A DNA stretch of 64,000 bases from Bacteroidetes bacterium 43-16 (GCA_001897525.1 MKTB01000021.1:41124-105123); one strand, 5' to 3'. Counted from the first letter of the stretch, positions 1 through 9,755 are shown. Made by a program: numbers and translations. The notes: generated by a model from the sequence alone, not told the origin.

Positions 1-429
1 AAGGTCTCCACCTCTGCACACGAAGCCTTCGACCTGGGCTATCTGCGCCCCGGTATTGATGAAGTAGTCGTGTCCCGTGAACTCCTATTGTCTGAGGCTA
101 AAGCCGCTTGTCTGAGGCTGGCAGATGCAGGTTATCAGCAACCAGTACCGAGGACTGATGTACGTGTGATGGGCAAGCAGGCACTGGGCATTGTATATGT
201 GGGGGCTAATTCTATGCGCTCCGGAAATTACATCAGCGATCATGATCAGAAAATTTCAGAAAAACTGGGCTTCGTGCTGGCCGGGGCAGACCTGTCCTCA
301 CCAACCCTGGTGTCGGAGCAATACCTCCTGGACCTGGAGCGTAAAGCCTTTGTCGAGCTATGTGCAGAACGCAAAACGCTGGAACGCCTGCAGTCTATCA
401 TCAACGGTGGTAAAGTATTAAGAAACTAA
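1..429 (+). CDS. fadB: 3-hydroxyacyl-CoA dehydrogenase / enoyl-CoA hydratase, C-terminal part (FadB-like)
   Basis: The reading frame is open from base 1, so the gene begins before the window; 142 C-terminal residues are visible, ending at the TAA at 427-429. Residues such as STSAHEAFDLGYLRPGID and YISDHDQKISEKLG match the end of the Bacteroidota FadB-type protein (about 800 residues), which hydrates enoyl-CoA and oxidises 3-hydroxyacyl-CoA in beta-oxidation. The catalytic Rossmann and crotonase motifs lie outside the window, so the call rests on this tail and on the thiolase and acyl-CoA dehydrogenase that follow in the same direction. A GTG at 70 is internal and is not a real start. Confidence 0.85.
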   Translation, partial: KVSTSAHEAFDLGYLRPGIDEVVVSRELLLSEAKAACLRLADAGYQQPVPRTDVRVMGKQALGIVYVGANSMRSGNYISDHDQKISEKLGFVLAGADLSSPTLVSEQYLLDLERKAFVELCAERKTLERLQSIINGGKVLRN

Positions 430-480
430 GCCCCTCCAGGGAAAACCATTTTAAAAAATTAAAGCAAAAAATTGAAAACA

Positions 481-1659
481 ATGGATGCATATATAGTAGC
501 AGGATACAGGTCGGCAGTAGGAAAGGCAGGAAGAGGCTTCTTTAAATCATACCGCCCCGATGACCTGGCAGCAGATGTGATCAAACACCTGATGGCATCT
601 GTGCCACAGGTAGACAAACTTTTAGTAGACGATGTGATCGTAGGTAATGCCATGCCCGAAGCAGAGCAGGGCCTGAATGTAGCCCGTTTAATTTCACTGA
701 TGGCCCTGGATACCGATAAAGTACCCGGGATGACCGTGAACCGCTATTGCGCTTCCGGCCTGGAGACCATCGCCATAGCTGCCGCTAAGATCAATGCCGG
801 GCTGGCCGATTGTATTATCGCCGGTGGTGCAGAGACCATGAGCCTGATCCCTATGGGCGGATGGCGCGTGAGCCCTAATGCCAAAGTCGCTAAAGAAAAC
901 CCCGATTGGTATTGGGGGATGGGGCTTACCGCAGAGGCAGTAGCCAAAGAATATAACATAAGCCGCGAAGACCAGGACCAGTTCAGCTTTCATTCCCATC
1001 AAAAAGCCGTGAGCGCTATAGCAGCAGGCAAGTTTGCCGATGAGATCGTGCCCCTGCAGGTGGAGGAGATCTTCCTGGACGAAAAACAGCAAAGGAGTAA
1101 AAAGATCCTGGCCGCAGATACCGATGAAGGTCCGAGAGCCGATACCTCTATAGAGGCATTAGCTAAACTGAAACCCGTATTTGCCGCAGATGGCTCCGTT
1201 ACCGCAGGGAACTCTTCCCAGACCAGTGATGGTGCCGCCTTTGTGATGGTGGTGAGTGAACAATTCCTCAAAGACCATAACCTGAAGCCCATTGCCAGGA
1301 TGGTAGCTCATGCTGTGGCCGGTGTGCCGCCCCGTATCATGGGTATAGGCCCGGTAGAAGCCATTCCTAAAGCCTTGAAGAAAGCAGGCTTACAGTTAAG
1401 CGATATCCATCTTATTGAACTGAATGAAGCCTTCGCTTCGCAATCCCTGGCCGTGATGCGCACTTTAGACATCAACCCCGAGGTGGTGAATGTAAATGGC
1501 GGTGCCATTGCATTAGGCCATCCATTGGGTTGTACCGGTGCAAAACTATCTGTCCAGATCTTTCATGAACTACAGAGAAGACAACAGAAGTACGGCATGG
1601 TCACCATGTGTGTAGGTACCGGGCAGGGAGCGGCAGGTATCTTTGAAATGCTCTACTAA
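481..1659 (+). CDS. fadA: Acetyl-CoA acyltransferase (beta-oxidation thiolase)
   Basis: Thiolase that cleaves 3-ketoacyl-CoA to acetyl-CoA and a shortened acyl-CoA, the last step of beta-oxidation. 392 residues, the normal family length. The nucleophilic Cys is about residue 90 (NRYCASGLE), followed by NEAFA, the GHPLGCTGA histidine loop (His about 347) and the second catalytic Cys about 377 (CVGTGQG). I take the ATG at 481; an in-frame TTG at 472 would add only three residues. It begins 51 nt after fadB, so the two are probably co-transcribed and work as the multifunctional enzyme plus thiolase pair. Confidence 0.95.
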   Translation: MDAYIVAGYRSAVGKAGRGFFKSYRPDDLAADVIKHLMASVPQVDKLLVDDVIVGNAMPEAEQGLNVARLISLMALDTDKVPGMTVNRYCASGLETIAIAAAKINAGLADCIIAGGAETMSLIPMGGWRVSPNAKVAKENPDWYWGMGLTAEAVAKEYNISREDQDQFSFHSHQKAVSAIAAGKFADEIVPLQVEEIFLDEKQQRSKKILAADTDEGPRADTSIEALAKLKPVFAADGSVTAGNSSQTSDGAAFVMVVSEQFLKDHNLKPIARMVAHAVAGVPPRIMGIGPVEAIPKALKKAGLQLSDIHLIELNEAFASQSLAVMRTLDINPEVVNVNGGAIALGHPLGCTGAKLSVQIFHELQRRQQKYGMVTMCVGTGQGAAGIFEMLY

Positions 1660-1716
1660 TAAAGCTTTCAGCCGGTTCAATTAATCATTTTAGCAAACAA
1701 TAAAAAGAAATATAAG

Positions 1717-3501
1717 ATGTCAAAGCACGCAATAAAAGGAGGAGAATTTATCGTAAGAGCTACCGAAGCCAATGATATTTTTATCCCGGAACAATGGAAC
1801 GAAGAACAACAAATGCTGAAACAAACGGCACAGGACTTCCTGGAGAAGGAAGTATTTCCCAACCTGGACCGTATCGACAGCCTCGAAGAAGGCCTGATGC
1901 CTTCTATCGTAGAGAAAGCCGGGGCTTTAGGCTTATTGAGCATTAGTATCCCTGAAAATTATGGAGGTTTAGGTCTCGACTTTGTCACCAGTATGCTTAC
2001 CGCAGAGATCGTGGGAGCCGGGCACTCAACGGCCGTAGCCTTGATGGCCCATACCGGGATAGGTACCTTACCCATCCTCTATTACGGTACAGAAGCACAA
2101 AAAGAAAAATATATTCCTAAGCTGGCTACCGGTGAATGGAAAGGCGCTTACTGCCTCACCGAGCCTAATGCCGGCTCTGATGCCAACAGCGGTAAAACAA
2201 AAGCCGTCCTCTCCGAAGACGGGAAACACTGGATCCTCAACGGGCAGAAAATGTGGATCACCAATGCCGGTTTTGCAGACGTATTTACCGTGTTTGCCAA
2301 GATCGATGATGATGCCAACCTCAGTGCCTTCATTGTAGAAAAAGGTGCGCCGGGGCTGTCTCTGAATGCTGAAGAGAAAAAAATGGGGATTAAAGGGAGT
2401 TCCACCAGGCAAGTATTTTTCAACGATTGCAAGATCCCCGTAGAGAACCTGCTTTCCGATAGAGGTAATGGCTTTAAGATTGCCGTGAACATCCTCAACA
2501 TTGGTCGGATCAAACTGGGCGGTGCGGCTATAGGAGCCTCCAAAGCCGTGATCGGGCAGTCCATTCAATATGCCAATGAGCGCGAACAATTTGGTCGTCC
2601 TATTTCCAAATACGGGGCCATCCGTCATAAGATCGCCGAGCAGGCCATCAGGACCTATGCCAGCGAGAGTGCACTATATAGGGCATCTCAGAATATCGAT
2701 GATGCCGTTCAATCCCTGGAAGCATCAGGCATGGAAGCCGGGCAGGCCAAATTGAAAGGTATTGAGCAATTTGCCATAGAATGTGCCATCTTGAAAGTAC
2801 ATTGCTCAGAAGTGCTGGATTATGTAGTAGACGAAGGAGTTCAGATCTATGGTGGTATGGGCTTCAGTGCCGAAGCGCCTATGGACAGGGCCTATCGCGA
2901 TAGCCGCATTAACCGGATCTTTGAAGGTACTAACGAGATCAATCGCCTGCTTATCGTAGATATGGTATTAAAACGTGCCCTCAAGGGAGAGCTGGATTTA
3001 ATGGGGCCTGCACAGGCAGTAGTACAGGAGCTTACTTCCATTCCCGATTTTAATACCCCTGATGAAAACGAGCTGTTTGCCGCAGAAAAAGAACAACTGG
3101 CTAAATTGAAAAAAGCCCTGCTGATGGTGGCCGGGGCAGCCGTACAGACGTTCATGCAGTCCTTATCTAAAGAAGAGGAGGTATTGATGAACATAGCAGA
3201 TATGGCCATTGAAATTTATGCTGCAGAATCCTGCCTGTTAAGGGTAGAGAAGCTGGTGAGCATGCAAGGCGAAGCCGCTGCAGGTATTAAACCGGACATT
3301 GCACGTGCCTATCTAAGCGATGCGGTAGATAAAGTATGGAAATCCGGCAAAGATGCCTTGAACAGCTTTGGAACAGGAGATGAATTAAGAATGATGTTGA
3401 TGGGCCTGAAACGCTATACCAAGCAAGACCCTTACAACATTAAAGAGGCGCGCCAGAAAATAGCGCAGCATTTAATCGAAAACAATAAGTATACCTTGTA
3501 G
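1717..3501 (+). CDS. Acyl-CoA dehydrogenase
   Basis: FAD-dependent enzyme for the first oxidation of beta-oxidation. 594 residues, the long form with an extra C-terminal helical region, as in VLCAD-like proteins. Visible motifs are YCLTEPNAGSDA (flavin and substrate loop, about residues 146-157), the FGRPISKYGAIRHKIA helix, IYGGMGFSAEAPMDRAYRD, and RIFEGTNEINR with the likely catalytic base Glu at about 403. The ATG at 1717 is the only sensible start. It lies 57 nt after fadA in the same operon. The electron acceptor would be an ETF, whose genes are not in this window. Confidence 0.95.
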   Translation: MSKHAIKGGEFIVRATEANDIFIPEQWNEEQQMLKQTAQDFLEKEVFPNLDRIDSLEEGLMPSIVEKAGALGLLSISIPENYGGLGLDFVTSMLTAEIVGAGHSTAVALMAHTGIGTLPILYYGTEAQKEKYIPKLATGEWKGAYCLTEPNAGSDANSGKTKAVLSEDGKHWILNGQKMWITNAGFADVFTVFAKIDDDANLSAFIVEKGAPGLSLNAEEKKMGIKGSSTRQVFFNDCKIPVENLLSDRGNGFKIAVNILNIGRIKLGGAAIGASKAVIGQSIQYANEREQFGRPISKYGAIRHKIAEQAIRTYASESALYRASQNIDDAVQSLEASGMEAGQAKLKGIEQFAIECAILKVHCSEVLDYVVDEGVQIYGGMGFSAEAPMDRAYRDSRINRIFEGTNEINRLLIVDMVLKRALKGELDLMGPAQAVVQELTSIPDFNTPDENELFAAEKEQLAKLKKALLMVAGAAVQTFMQSLSKEEEVLMNIADMAIEIYAAESCLLRVEKLVSMQGEAAAGIKPDIARAYLSDAVDKVWKSGKDALNSFGTGDELRMMLMGLKRYTKQDPYNIKEARQKIAQHLIENNKYTL

Positions 3502-3544
3502 GAGCCGTACTTATTGATCTGTTCACCTCAAAAATTTGTGTCGT

Positions 3545-5350
3545 ATGAATATGCAGTCCCAACGTTTGTTTGATATCTTTTTACCGGAAAACTTTAAACA
3601 ATTACCCGAAGAATTTTTGCGTTATAAACGCGACGGGTCCTGGCTGTACTACAGTCCGCAGGTCCTGAAAGAAATGTCTTTCGGCCTGGCAGATCACCTG
3701 ATCCAAAAGGGGTACAATAAAAATATCAATGGCAACCCGGAAGAAAGAGAGAAAGTGGGCCTGATCTGTTTTTCGCGGCCTAACTGGCTGGTGGTAGACC
3801 TGGCGACACAATTGTCCGGGGCACTTTTGGTGCCTTTGTACCCTAATATTGTTGCTTCGGAGATTGTCAATATTTTCAATGAAACCGGGCTCCGGATCTG
3901 CTTTGTGGGAGACATGGACATTTATAACAAGATCCGGGAAGTGAGGGAGCAGATCCCGGCCCTGGAAGAACTCTATGTTTTTGATGCACCTGCCGATCCC
4001 TCCATTAACTGGCGTACTATTATCACTCCCTTTTCTGAGGAACTGGAACAGCGTGTCTGGCGCAACAGTGCTGCGGTTAAGGCAGAAGATGTAGCTACGA
4101 TTATTTACACTTCCGGCACTACCGGTGCGCCTAAAGGAGTGATGCTTTCTCATAAAAATATCCTTTCCAATATCAAATCATGTTCCAGCGAAGTATTCGA
4201 TAAATTCGACCTGGGCAAGAACGAGTCCTTAAGCTTTCTGCCCCTGAATCATATCCTGGAGAAAATGATCATGTATATCTACCTGTTCAATAATTTCTCA
4301 GTGACCTTCGCTCAGAGCATCGAAACGATAGCCGATAACCTGCAGGAGCGGAAACCCTATTTATTTGTTACCGTACCCCGTTTGCTGGAAAAAGTATATG
4401 AGAAAATTATTTCCAAAGGGCGTAGTCTTAAGGGGATCAAAAGTAATCTTTTCTTTTGGGCAGTCGGTCTTGCGCAGAAATATCAGCTCAACAAGCCGGG
4501 ATCACTCTGGTACCGTTTACAGTTGAAGATCGCCGATATATTGATCTTTAGCAAATGGCGCGCAGCTTTGGGGGGCAATGTAAAAGTGATCGTCGTCGGC
4601 GGTGCTGCCTGTCAGCCCCGGCTGATACAGATCTTCGCTGCTGCAGGCATCAATATACTGGAAGGGTACGGTCTTACAGAAACCTCGCCCGTAATTTCAG
4701 TTAACCGTTTAGACCTTAAAGAACGTATCGTAGGTACGGTAGGTAAAGTATTAGATACCGTACAGGTGAAGATACTGGAAGATGGGGAGATCTGTGCCAA
4801 AGGAGATAATGTAATGGTAGGCTATTACAAGAAACCCGTGGAGACAGCAGAAGTCATAGAAGATGGCTGGTTTAAGACCGGGGATGTGGGCGAACTGAAT
4901 GGTCGCATACTAAAGATCACCGATCGTAAAAAAGAGATCTTTAAAACTTCGGGCGGTAAATTTGTCGTGCCGCAACCCATAGAAAATAAATTAAAAGAAA
5001 ACTTCGCGATTGAACAAGTGATGCTGGTCGGAGAAGGACAGAAATTTGTATCAGCCCTCATTGTGCCCAATTTTGATGCCGTGCGCTCCTGGTGCACCCG
5101 TAACGATGTACCCTTTGAAGGCAAAGACGAGGTTCTTAAAAACGAAAGAGTACTGGCCTATTTCCAAAGTATTATTGACCGCGACAATGCTAAGTTTAAT
5201 CATGTAGAGCAGATCCGGAAATTTATCCTTTTGCCCGGGGAGTGGACCGTGGACGGGGGAGAATTAACCCCCAGCCTGAAGATGAAGCGTAAAGCTATAC
5301 TCAGCCGGTTTAAAGACCAGATCAATAGTTTGTATTATGAGTTAGGATAA
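3545..5350 (+). CDS. fadD: Long-chain acyl-CoA synthetase (AMP-forming)
   Basis: Activates fatty acids to acyl-CoA through an acyl-adenylate. About 601 residues. ANL-superfamily motifs are in order: the P-loop TSGTTGAPKGVMLSH near residues 187-201, EGYGLTETSPVIS, the hinge region WFKTGDVGELNGRILKITDRKKEIFK, and the SGGKFVVPQPIE loop. I use the ATG at 3545; a TTG at 3536 and a second ATG at 3551 are alternatives. It follows the acyl-CoA dehydrogenase by 43 nt and supplies substrate to the same pathway. Chain-length preference cannot be read from the sequence. Confidence 0.94.
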   Translation: MNMQSQRLFDIFLPENFKQLPEEFLRYKRDGSWLYYSPQVLKEMSFGLADHLIQKGYNKNINGNPEEREKVGLICFSRPNWLVVDLATQLSGALLVPLYPNIVASEIVNIFNETGLRICFVGDMDIYNKIREVREQIPALEELYVFDAPADPSINWRTIITPFSEELEQRVWRNSAAVKAEDVATIIYTSGTTGAPKGVMLSHKNILSNIKSCSSEVFDKFDLGKNESLSFLPLNHILEKMIMYIYLFNNFSVTFAQSIETIADNLQERKPYLFVTVPRLLEKVYEKIISKGRSLKGIKSNLFFWAVGLAQKYQLNKPGSLWYRLQLKIADILIFSKWRAALGGNVKVIVVGGAACQPRLIQIFAAAGINILEGYGLTETSPVISVNRLDLKERIVGTVGKVLDTVQVKILEDGEICAKGDNVMVGYYKKPVETAEVIEDGWFKTGDVGELNGRILKITDRKKEIFKTSGGKFVVPQPIENKLKENFAIEQVMLVGEGQKFVSALIVPNFDAVRSWCTRNDVPFEGKDEVLKNERVLAYFQSIIDRDNAKFNHVEQIRKFILLPGEWTVDGGELTPSLKMKRKAILSRFKDQINSLYYELG

Positions 5351-5362
5351 AAAATTACAGTA

Positions 5363-5824
5363 ATGGAACAGGATAATGTTTTTTTAGCAACACAGATATT
5401 ATGGTCAATGATAGATGCCAACGGGCATCTGAGACACTCTGCCTATGCAGACCTGGCCGCACAGGCCAGGGTAAACGTTTTAGCGGCCCTGGGCCTGGAA
5501 AAAGAAATTATGAAGCTGGGCATAGGCCCCATTCTTTTTAAAGAAGAACTGACTTACCTGAAAGAGATCCGGATGAACGATCAGGTGAAAGTAACCGTTT
5601 CCTTACGCAACTATCGCTCCGATGGGGCAAGGTATAGCCTGGTCAGCCAGATCATCCGTTCAGATGAGGCCGTGAGTGCAACCGTTGTGGTAGAAGGGGC
5701 CTGGCTGGACCTGAGACAGAGAAAACTATGTGCCTTGCCCGAAGCCATGCAGGAAGCCTTTATCAAGATCCCGAAGACAATAGATTTTGAAGTTTATTCC
5801 AAAGAACCCGACCTTAAAGCATAA
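5363..5824 (+). CDS. Acyl-CoA thioesterase, hotdog fold (4HBT-like)
   Basis: A 153-residue single hotdog-domain protein. The N-terminal stretch DANGHLRHSAYADLAAQAR resembles the active-site helix of 4-hydroxybenzoyl-CoA thioesterase-like enzymes, in which an Asp and a nearby His/Asn set act on the thioester. It starts 12 nt after the acyl-CoA synthetase gene and is followed after 3 nt by another hotdog protein, so the three are almost certainly one transcript. Likely role: release of free acid from acyl-CoA, balancing the synthetase. The substrate is unknown. Confidence 0.8.
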   Translation: MEQDNVFLATQILWSMIDANGHLRHSAYADLAAQARVNVLAALGLEKEIMKLGIGPILFKEELTYLKEIRMNDQVKVTVSLRNYRSDGARYSLVSQIIRSDEAVSATVVVEGAWLDLRQRKLCALPEAMQEAFIKIPKTIDFEVYSKEPDLKA

Positions 5825-5827
5825 ACC

Positions 5828-6337
5828 ATGAACAAGCTCCGCATATACTATCAGAAAGCGAGGGGCAGCACCTTTTACCGGTGGCTGTTCAACCAGGTTT
5901 TGTGGCGCACGGTTCCTTTTAATCATCCGCATAAGCTGCGGGTGAGCGGCTTTGAAGAGGATGCATTAACGATTGAAGCACCTTATAAAAGAGCAAATCT
6001 TAATCATGTAAAAGGCATACATGCCTGCCTGCTGGCTACCTTATGTGAATATGCAGTAGGCCTGAGCCTTATGCTGCAGATCGATCCCCGGCAATACCGC
6101 CTGCTGCTGAAGTCTATCCATATGACCTACCACTACCAGGTGAGGTCAACAGTAAAGATACGATGGGGCATTACAGCAGGCGCAATAGAGGAGATAAAGC
6201 AGGCATTAAACAACAGCGATGCGATCCTGAAAACTTTTACTGCGGAAGTGTATGATGTCGCCGGAAATCATATCTGTACCGGTGAGATAGAGTGGCAGTT
6301 GAAGGCCTGGAATAAAGTCACGACAAGCGCCCCTTAA
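5828..6337 (+). CDS. DUF4442-type hotdog-fold protein
   Basis: 169 residues resembling the DUF4442 group of hotdog proteins. The N-terminus KARGSTFYRWLFNQVLWRTVPFN is basic and aromatic, followed by the hotdog core with the helix HVKGIHACLLATLCEYAVGLSL. Family members are thought to bind or hydrolyse acyl thioesters, but no catalytic residue can be assigned here. The start ATG is 3 nt after the stop of the preceding thioesterase, which implies coupled translation and perhaps a hetero-oligomer; the last idea is inference. Confidence 0.72.
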   Translation: MNKLRIYYQKARGSTFYRWLFNQVLWRTVPFNHPHKLRVSGFEEDALTIEAPYKRANLNHVKGIHACLLATLCEYAVGLSLMLQIDPRQYRLLLKSIHMTYHYQVRSTVKIRWGITAGAIEEIKQALNNSDAILKTFTAEVYDVAGNHICTGEIEWQLKAWNKVTTSAP

Positions 6338-6392
6338 GCGCAATTAATCTCCAATTGAATTTTATTTATTAACCCATTAAATAAGCGTCAGA

Positions 6393-7613
6393 ATGAAAAA
6401 ACTATTTACAGGTTTTGCATTTTTAGTGCCGATGGCAGTCTTTGGTCAGGGCTACCAGCTCAATTTACAAGGCACCCGGCAGATCGGGAAAGGCAGTACA
6501 GGTCTTGCCGACCCGACCGATGCCACCGCCATGTTCACCAACCCGGGAAGCACGGCCTTTTTAGCTGCAAATGATGTTACATTCGGTATCACCCCGGCTT
6601 TCTCAAAAGGAACCTTTACAGATGCGCAGACAAATGTAGAAAGTCGTTCTGATAACCCGGTGGTGACTCCTTTTAACCTCAGTGCTGCTTACGGCGCTAA
6701 GAATAGCCGGTTTAAATATGGCCTGGCTATTTATACTCCATTCGGCAGTACCATGCGCTGGGAACCCGGCTCTGCAGGCCGTTTTGAGACCAAAGAGATC
6801 GCCTTGCTGTCTGTTTCCTTTCAGCCCACGGTAAGCTACCGGATCAACAACAAACTGGGGGTCGGCCTGGGACTTATCTATACTTACGGCCATGTGCAGA
6901 TCAAAAAAGATGTACCCGTACAATTCGGTAACGGTGATTTCGGTGATGCCACCATCGATTGTAAAGCCAATGGTTTCGGGCTCAATGCAGGACTCTACTA
7001 TGCTGTGACCAACCAGCTTGCTTTGGCATTTACCTATCGCTCTGCCATGAATATGAAAACAGGCAGCGGTACTGCCGAATTTAATGTGCCTGCTTCAGTT
7101 GCCGCTAATTTTCCAAATCAACCAGTCAATGCGACCTTACCCTTACCCCAGATCTTTGGCTTAGGGATGACCTATAAACCATCTAAGACCTGGACCTTCA
7201 ACCTGGAAGGCTATTTGTCAGACTGGTCTCAGTATGATACCATCCGCATCAATTATGAACAAGCCCCGGTTGCAGGCGCTATGAGCTCAGACCTGATCCG
7301 CGAATACAAAACAGGCTTTACCCTAAGAGCCGGTATCGAGTACCTGTCAGAAAATAAATATGAACTGAGGGCAGGAGCATTTTTCAGTAAATCGCCGATC
7401 CAGGATGGATATGTAAATCCTGATGTGCCGGATGCCAACCGGATCAATCCTTCTATAGGGGCCAGCTACAATTTTACCAACAGGTTCCGCGTGGATGCAG
7501 CTGTGCTGGCAGAATTTATCAACAGGAAAGATCGCAATGTCGTCAGCGGTATAGAAGGTACTTACAACTTCAACATATGGTTGCCTTCTATCGGTTTAAC
7601 CTATAAATTTTAA
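6393..7613 (+). CDS. FadL/OmpP1-type outer-membrane fatty-acid transporter
   Basis: 406 residues with a clear signal peptide (MKKLFTGFAFLVPMAVFGQG) and the family's N-terminal hatch region (GTRQIGKGSTGLADPTDA, followed by NPGSTAFL). The body alternates short amphipathic strands and ends in Phe (IGLTYKF), as expected of an outer-membrane beta-barrel. FadL-type proteins let long-chain fatty acids and other hydrophobic compounds pass the outer membrane. It sits directly downstream of the beta-oxidation genes and just before a lipoprotein, so it is probably the uptake port for this pathway. Confidence 0.92.
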   Translation: MKKLFTGFAFLVPMAVFGQGYQLNLQGTRQIGKGSTGLADPTDATAMFTNPGSTAFLAANDVTFGITPAFSKGTFTDAQTNVESRSDNPVVTPFNLSAAYGAKNSRFKYGLAIYTPFGSTMRWEPGSAGRFETKEIALLSVSFQPTVSYRINNKLGVGLGLIYTYGHVQIKKDVPVQFGNGDFGDATIDCKANGFGLNAGLYYAVTNQLALAFTYRSAMNMKTGSGTAEFNVPASVAANFPNQPVNATLPLPQIFGLGMTYKPSKTWTFNLEGYLSDWSQYDTIRINYEQAPVAGAMSSDLIREYKTGFTLRAGIEYLSENKYELRAGAFFSKSPIQDGYVNPDVPDANRINPSIGASYNFTNRFRVDAAVLAEFINRKDRNVVSGIEGTYNFNIWLPSIGLTYKF

Positions 7614-7642
7614 AGCTTCTTAATGGTTCAAATTTTATTTTT

Positions 7643-8992
7643 ATGAAAAGCTCAAATCTATTCATATCAGCAATCACCCTGGCAGCTTTAAGTTTTGCCT
7701 CCTGTAAAAAAGATGCAAAAACAAAGGTAAGTGCAGGCGATGCGGATTTCTCAAAATATGTAGCCATCGGCAATTCGCTGACGGCCGGTTATGCAGACAA
7801 TGCATTATACTACGACGGGCAGATGGTGTCCTATCCTAACCTGATCGCACAGCAGCTCAAACAGGTAGGGGGCGGTGAGTTCCGGCAACCCCTGGTAGAT
7901 GCCGCTTCTGTAGGCGTTGGCAGCTCCGGCAATGCACGCCTGGTATTATCTGTGGTCAATGGTGCTTTAACGCCCAGGCCGGTTGCTGCCAGCGGAGACC
8001 TGTCTATCTTTACCACCAGCGTAGCCGCTCAGGGGTCATTCAACAATATGGGTGTACCGGGAGCTAAGGTCACTACGGCCGTTTTCCCGGGCTATGGTAA
8101 TCCTGCAAATGGTTTAGGGAATTATAATCCCTTCTTTACCCGGATGACCACCTCACCTGCAACGGCTTCTATGCTTTCCGATGCTGCTGCGCAAAAGCCC
8201 AGCTTCTTTACCGTCTTTTTGGGCAATAACGATGTCCTGGGTTATGCCTCTACCGGTGGGGCAGGAGGTACTATAACACCTATGGAAGGCAGTGCAGGCA
8301 TTGGTTTTTCTGCAAGCTACGATGCCATAGTAACTACCTTAACGGCTAACGGGGCCAAAGGTGCCCTGGCCAATATCGCAGATGTGACCACAGCACCCTT
8401 CTTTACCACGATTCCCTATAATGGATTAGTCCTTACTGCCCAGGCCCAGGCCGATGCTTTGAATACTGCCTATGCCCAATTAATTACCGCGGGCCTGGTG
8501 TCCACGTTTAAAGTCGGGGCCAATGGCTTCATTATTGCAGATGCCGCAGTCCCTTCGGGCTTCAGGCAAATGAGGGCCGGAGAACTGGTCCTGCTCAGCA
8601 CCCCGCAAGACTCCTTAAAAACAGGCGGCTGGGGCTCTACTAAACCCATAGCCAATCAATACATACTTACGGCAACAGAACTAGGCCTGATAAGAACTGC
8701 AACCTCAAATTTCAACCAGAAAATAAGATCAGTGGCTGAGGTGAAAGGCCTGGCTTATGTAGATGTGTCCGGTTTCCTGCAAGAGGTAAAAGATCATGGC
8801 GTAGAGGCTAAAGGACGTAAGATCACCACTACCTTTGTCACAGGAGGCGCTTTCTCCCTGGATGGTATTCATCTTACCCCTGTTGGTAATGTTTTACTGG
8901 CCAATGAATTTATCAAAGCCATTAACCAGAAGTATAATGCCTTTGTGCCCTTGGTAGATCCATCGGGTTATGGTGGCGTGAAGTTCCCTTAG
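7643..8992 (+). CDS. SGNH/GDSL-family lipoprotein hydrolase
   Basis: 449-residue predicted lipoprotein: signal sequence with a lipobox ending at Cys 21 (LSFASC). A GDSL-like block I catalytic Ser lies in YVAIGNSLTAGYAD, an Asn motif in FLGNND, and the terminal DGIHLTPVGN carries the Asp-x-x-His dyad, so the SGNH esterase/lipase set looks complete. The gene follows the FadL porin by 29 nt. A cell-surface or periplasmic esterase that frees fatty acids for FadL is a reasonable inference, but no substrate is proven. Confidence 0.85.
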   Translation: MKSSNLFISAITLAALSFASCKKDAKTKVSAGDADFSKYVAIGNSLTAGYADNALYYDGQMVSYPNLIAQQLKQVGGGEFRQPLVDAASVGVGSSGNARLVLSVVNGALTPRPVAASGDLSIFTTSVAAQGSFNNMGVPGAKVTTAVFPGYGNPANGLGNYNPFFTRMTTSPATASMLSDAAAQKPSFFTVFLGNNDVLGYASTGGAGGTITPMEGSAGIGFSASYDAIVTTLTANGAKGALANIADVTTAPFFTTIPYNGLVLTAQAQADALNTAYAQLITAGLVSTFKVGANGFIIADAAVPSGFRQMRAGELVLLSTPQDSLKTGGWGSTKPIANQYILTATELGLIRTATSNFNQKIRSVAEVKGLAYVDVSGFLQEVKDHGVEAKGRKITTTFVTGGAFSLDGIHLTPVGNVLLANEFIKAINQKYNAFVPLVDPSGYGGVKFP

Positions 8993-9026
8993 AAAATATA
9001 TTTTTAACGCATAAAATGTAAAGATC

Positions 9027-9461
9027 ATGCTACGAAAAATCAGTTTATTAATTACCCTTTCTTTTTTGTTTTTGATCGGATCGGCCAAAGCCCAGGAGAT
9101 CAACGGCTATTGGTATAACGATGTGAAAGATGCAAAAATTGAAATTTTTAAAGCAACAGATGGCAAGTACTATGGTAAGATCGTCTGGCTCAAAGAACCC
9201 AACAGGGACGGGCAACCTAAAGTAGATAAATTCAATAGCAATTCAAAGCTGAAAACAAGACCTATCATGGGTTTACACATCCTGTCCGGGTTTAAGAAAA
9301 GCGGTAGTACCTATGAAGACGGAACGATCTATGACCCCAAGAACGGCAAAAGCTATTCCTGCAAGATCACCCCTGACGGTAATGATAAATTAAACATCCG
9401 GGGCTATGTAGGCATCAGCCTGCTGGGCAGGACCACCGTCTGGACCAGGACGACCAAGTAG
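9027..9461 (+). CDS. DUF2147-domain secreted protein
   Basis: 144 residues with a Sec signal peptide (LLITLSFLFLIGSAKAQ) followed by a DUF2147-type domain: GYWYNDVKDAKIEIF, KYYGKIVWLKEPN, YEDGTIYDPKNGKSYSCKI and a terminal LLGRTTVWTR. The family forms small lipocalin-like barrels in the periplasm and has no firm function. It lies between the SGNH lipoprotein (34 nt) and the acyl-CoA-binding protein (29 nt), all in the same direction, so a part in handling hydrophobic molecules is possible but unproven. Confidence 0.85.
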   Translation: MLRKISLLITLSFLFLIGSAKAQEINGYWYNDVKDAKIEIFKATDGKYYGKIVWLKEPNRDGQPKVDKFNSNSKLKTRPIMGLHILSGFKKSGSTYEDGTIYDPKNGKSYSCKITPDGNDKLNIRGYVGISLLGRTTVWTRTTK

Positions 9462-9490
9462 GGTATTATTCACCTTAAAAAGCAATCAAT

Positions 9491-9745
9491 ATGGATTTTG
9501 AAGAGGCAGTCCGCTTAAGCAAGACTTTAAAAGAAAAGCCTTCCAATGATGTGCTGCTGGAACTGTACCGCCTGTATAAGCAGGCTACAGAAGGCGATGC
9601 TCCTGAGAAGGGAGACTATAATATGTTCGACTTTGTAGCAAAGGCCAAGCACAATGCCTGGCTGCAGTTACAGGGCACGGCACAGGAAGCGGCAAAAGAA
9701 AAATATATAGATTTAGTCACCAGCTTACTGGCGGCAGAAGATTAA
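9491..9745 (+). CDS. Acyl-CoA-binding protein (ACBP)
   Basis: 84 residues, typical ACBP length. The hallmark segments are present: LYRLYKQATEGDAP, then FDFVAKAKHNAWLQLQGTAQEAAKEKYIDLV, matching the acyl-CoA-binding helices (Tyr, Lys and Trp contacts). ACBPs are four-helix cytosolic carriers that hold long-chain acyl-CoA. They are common in eukaryotes and patchy in bacteria. Here the gene sits inside the beta-oxidation locus, 10 nt before a reductase gene, so it probably buffers the acyl-CoA made by the synthetase upstream. Confidence 0.93.
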   Translation: MDFEEAVRLSKTLKEKPSNDVLLELYRLYKQATEGDAPEKGDYNMFDFVAKAKHNAWLQLQGTAQEAAKEKYIDLVTSLLAAED

Positions 9746-9755
9746 CCAAAAGACT

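Noticed and set aside
2068..2628. 186-residue minus-strand frame inside the acyl-CoA dehydrogenase gene
   Set aside because: Fully antisense to a clear enzyme with all motifs and no promoter or family match; a codon-use shadow.
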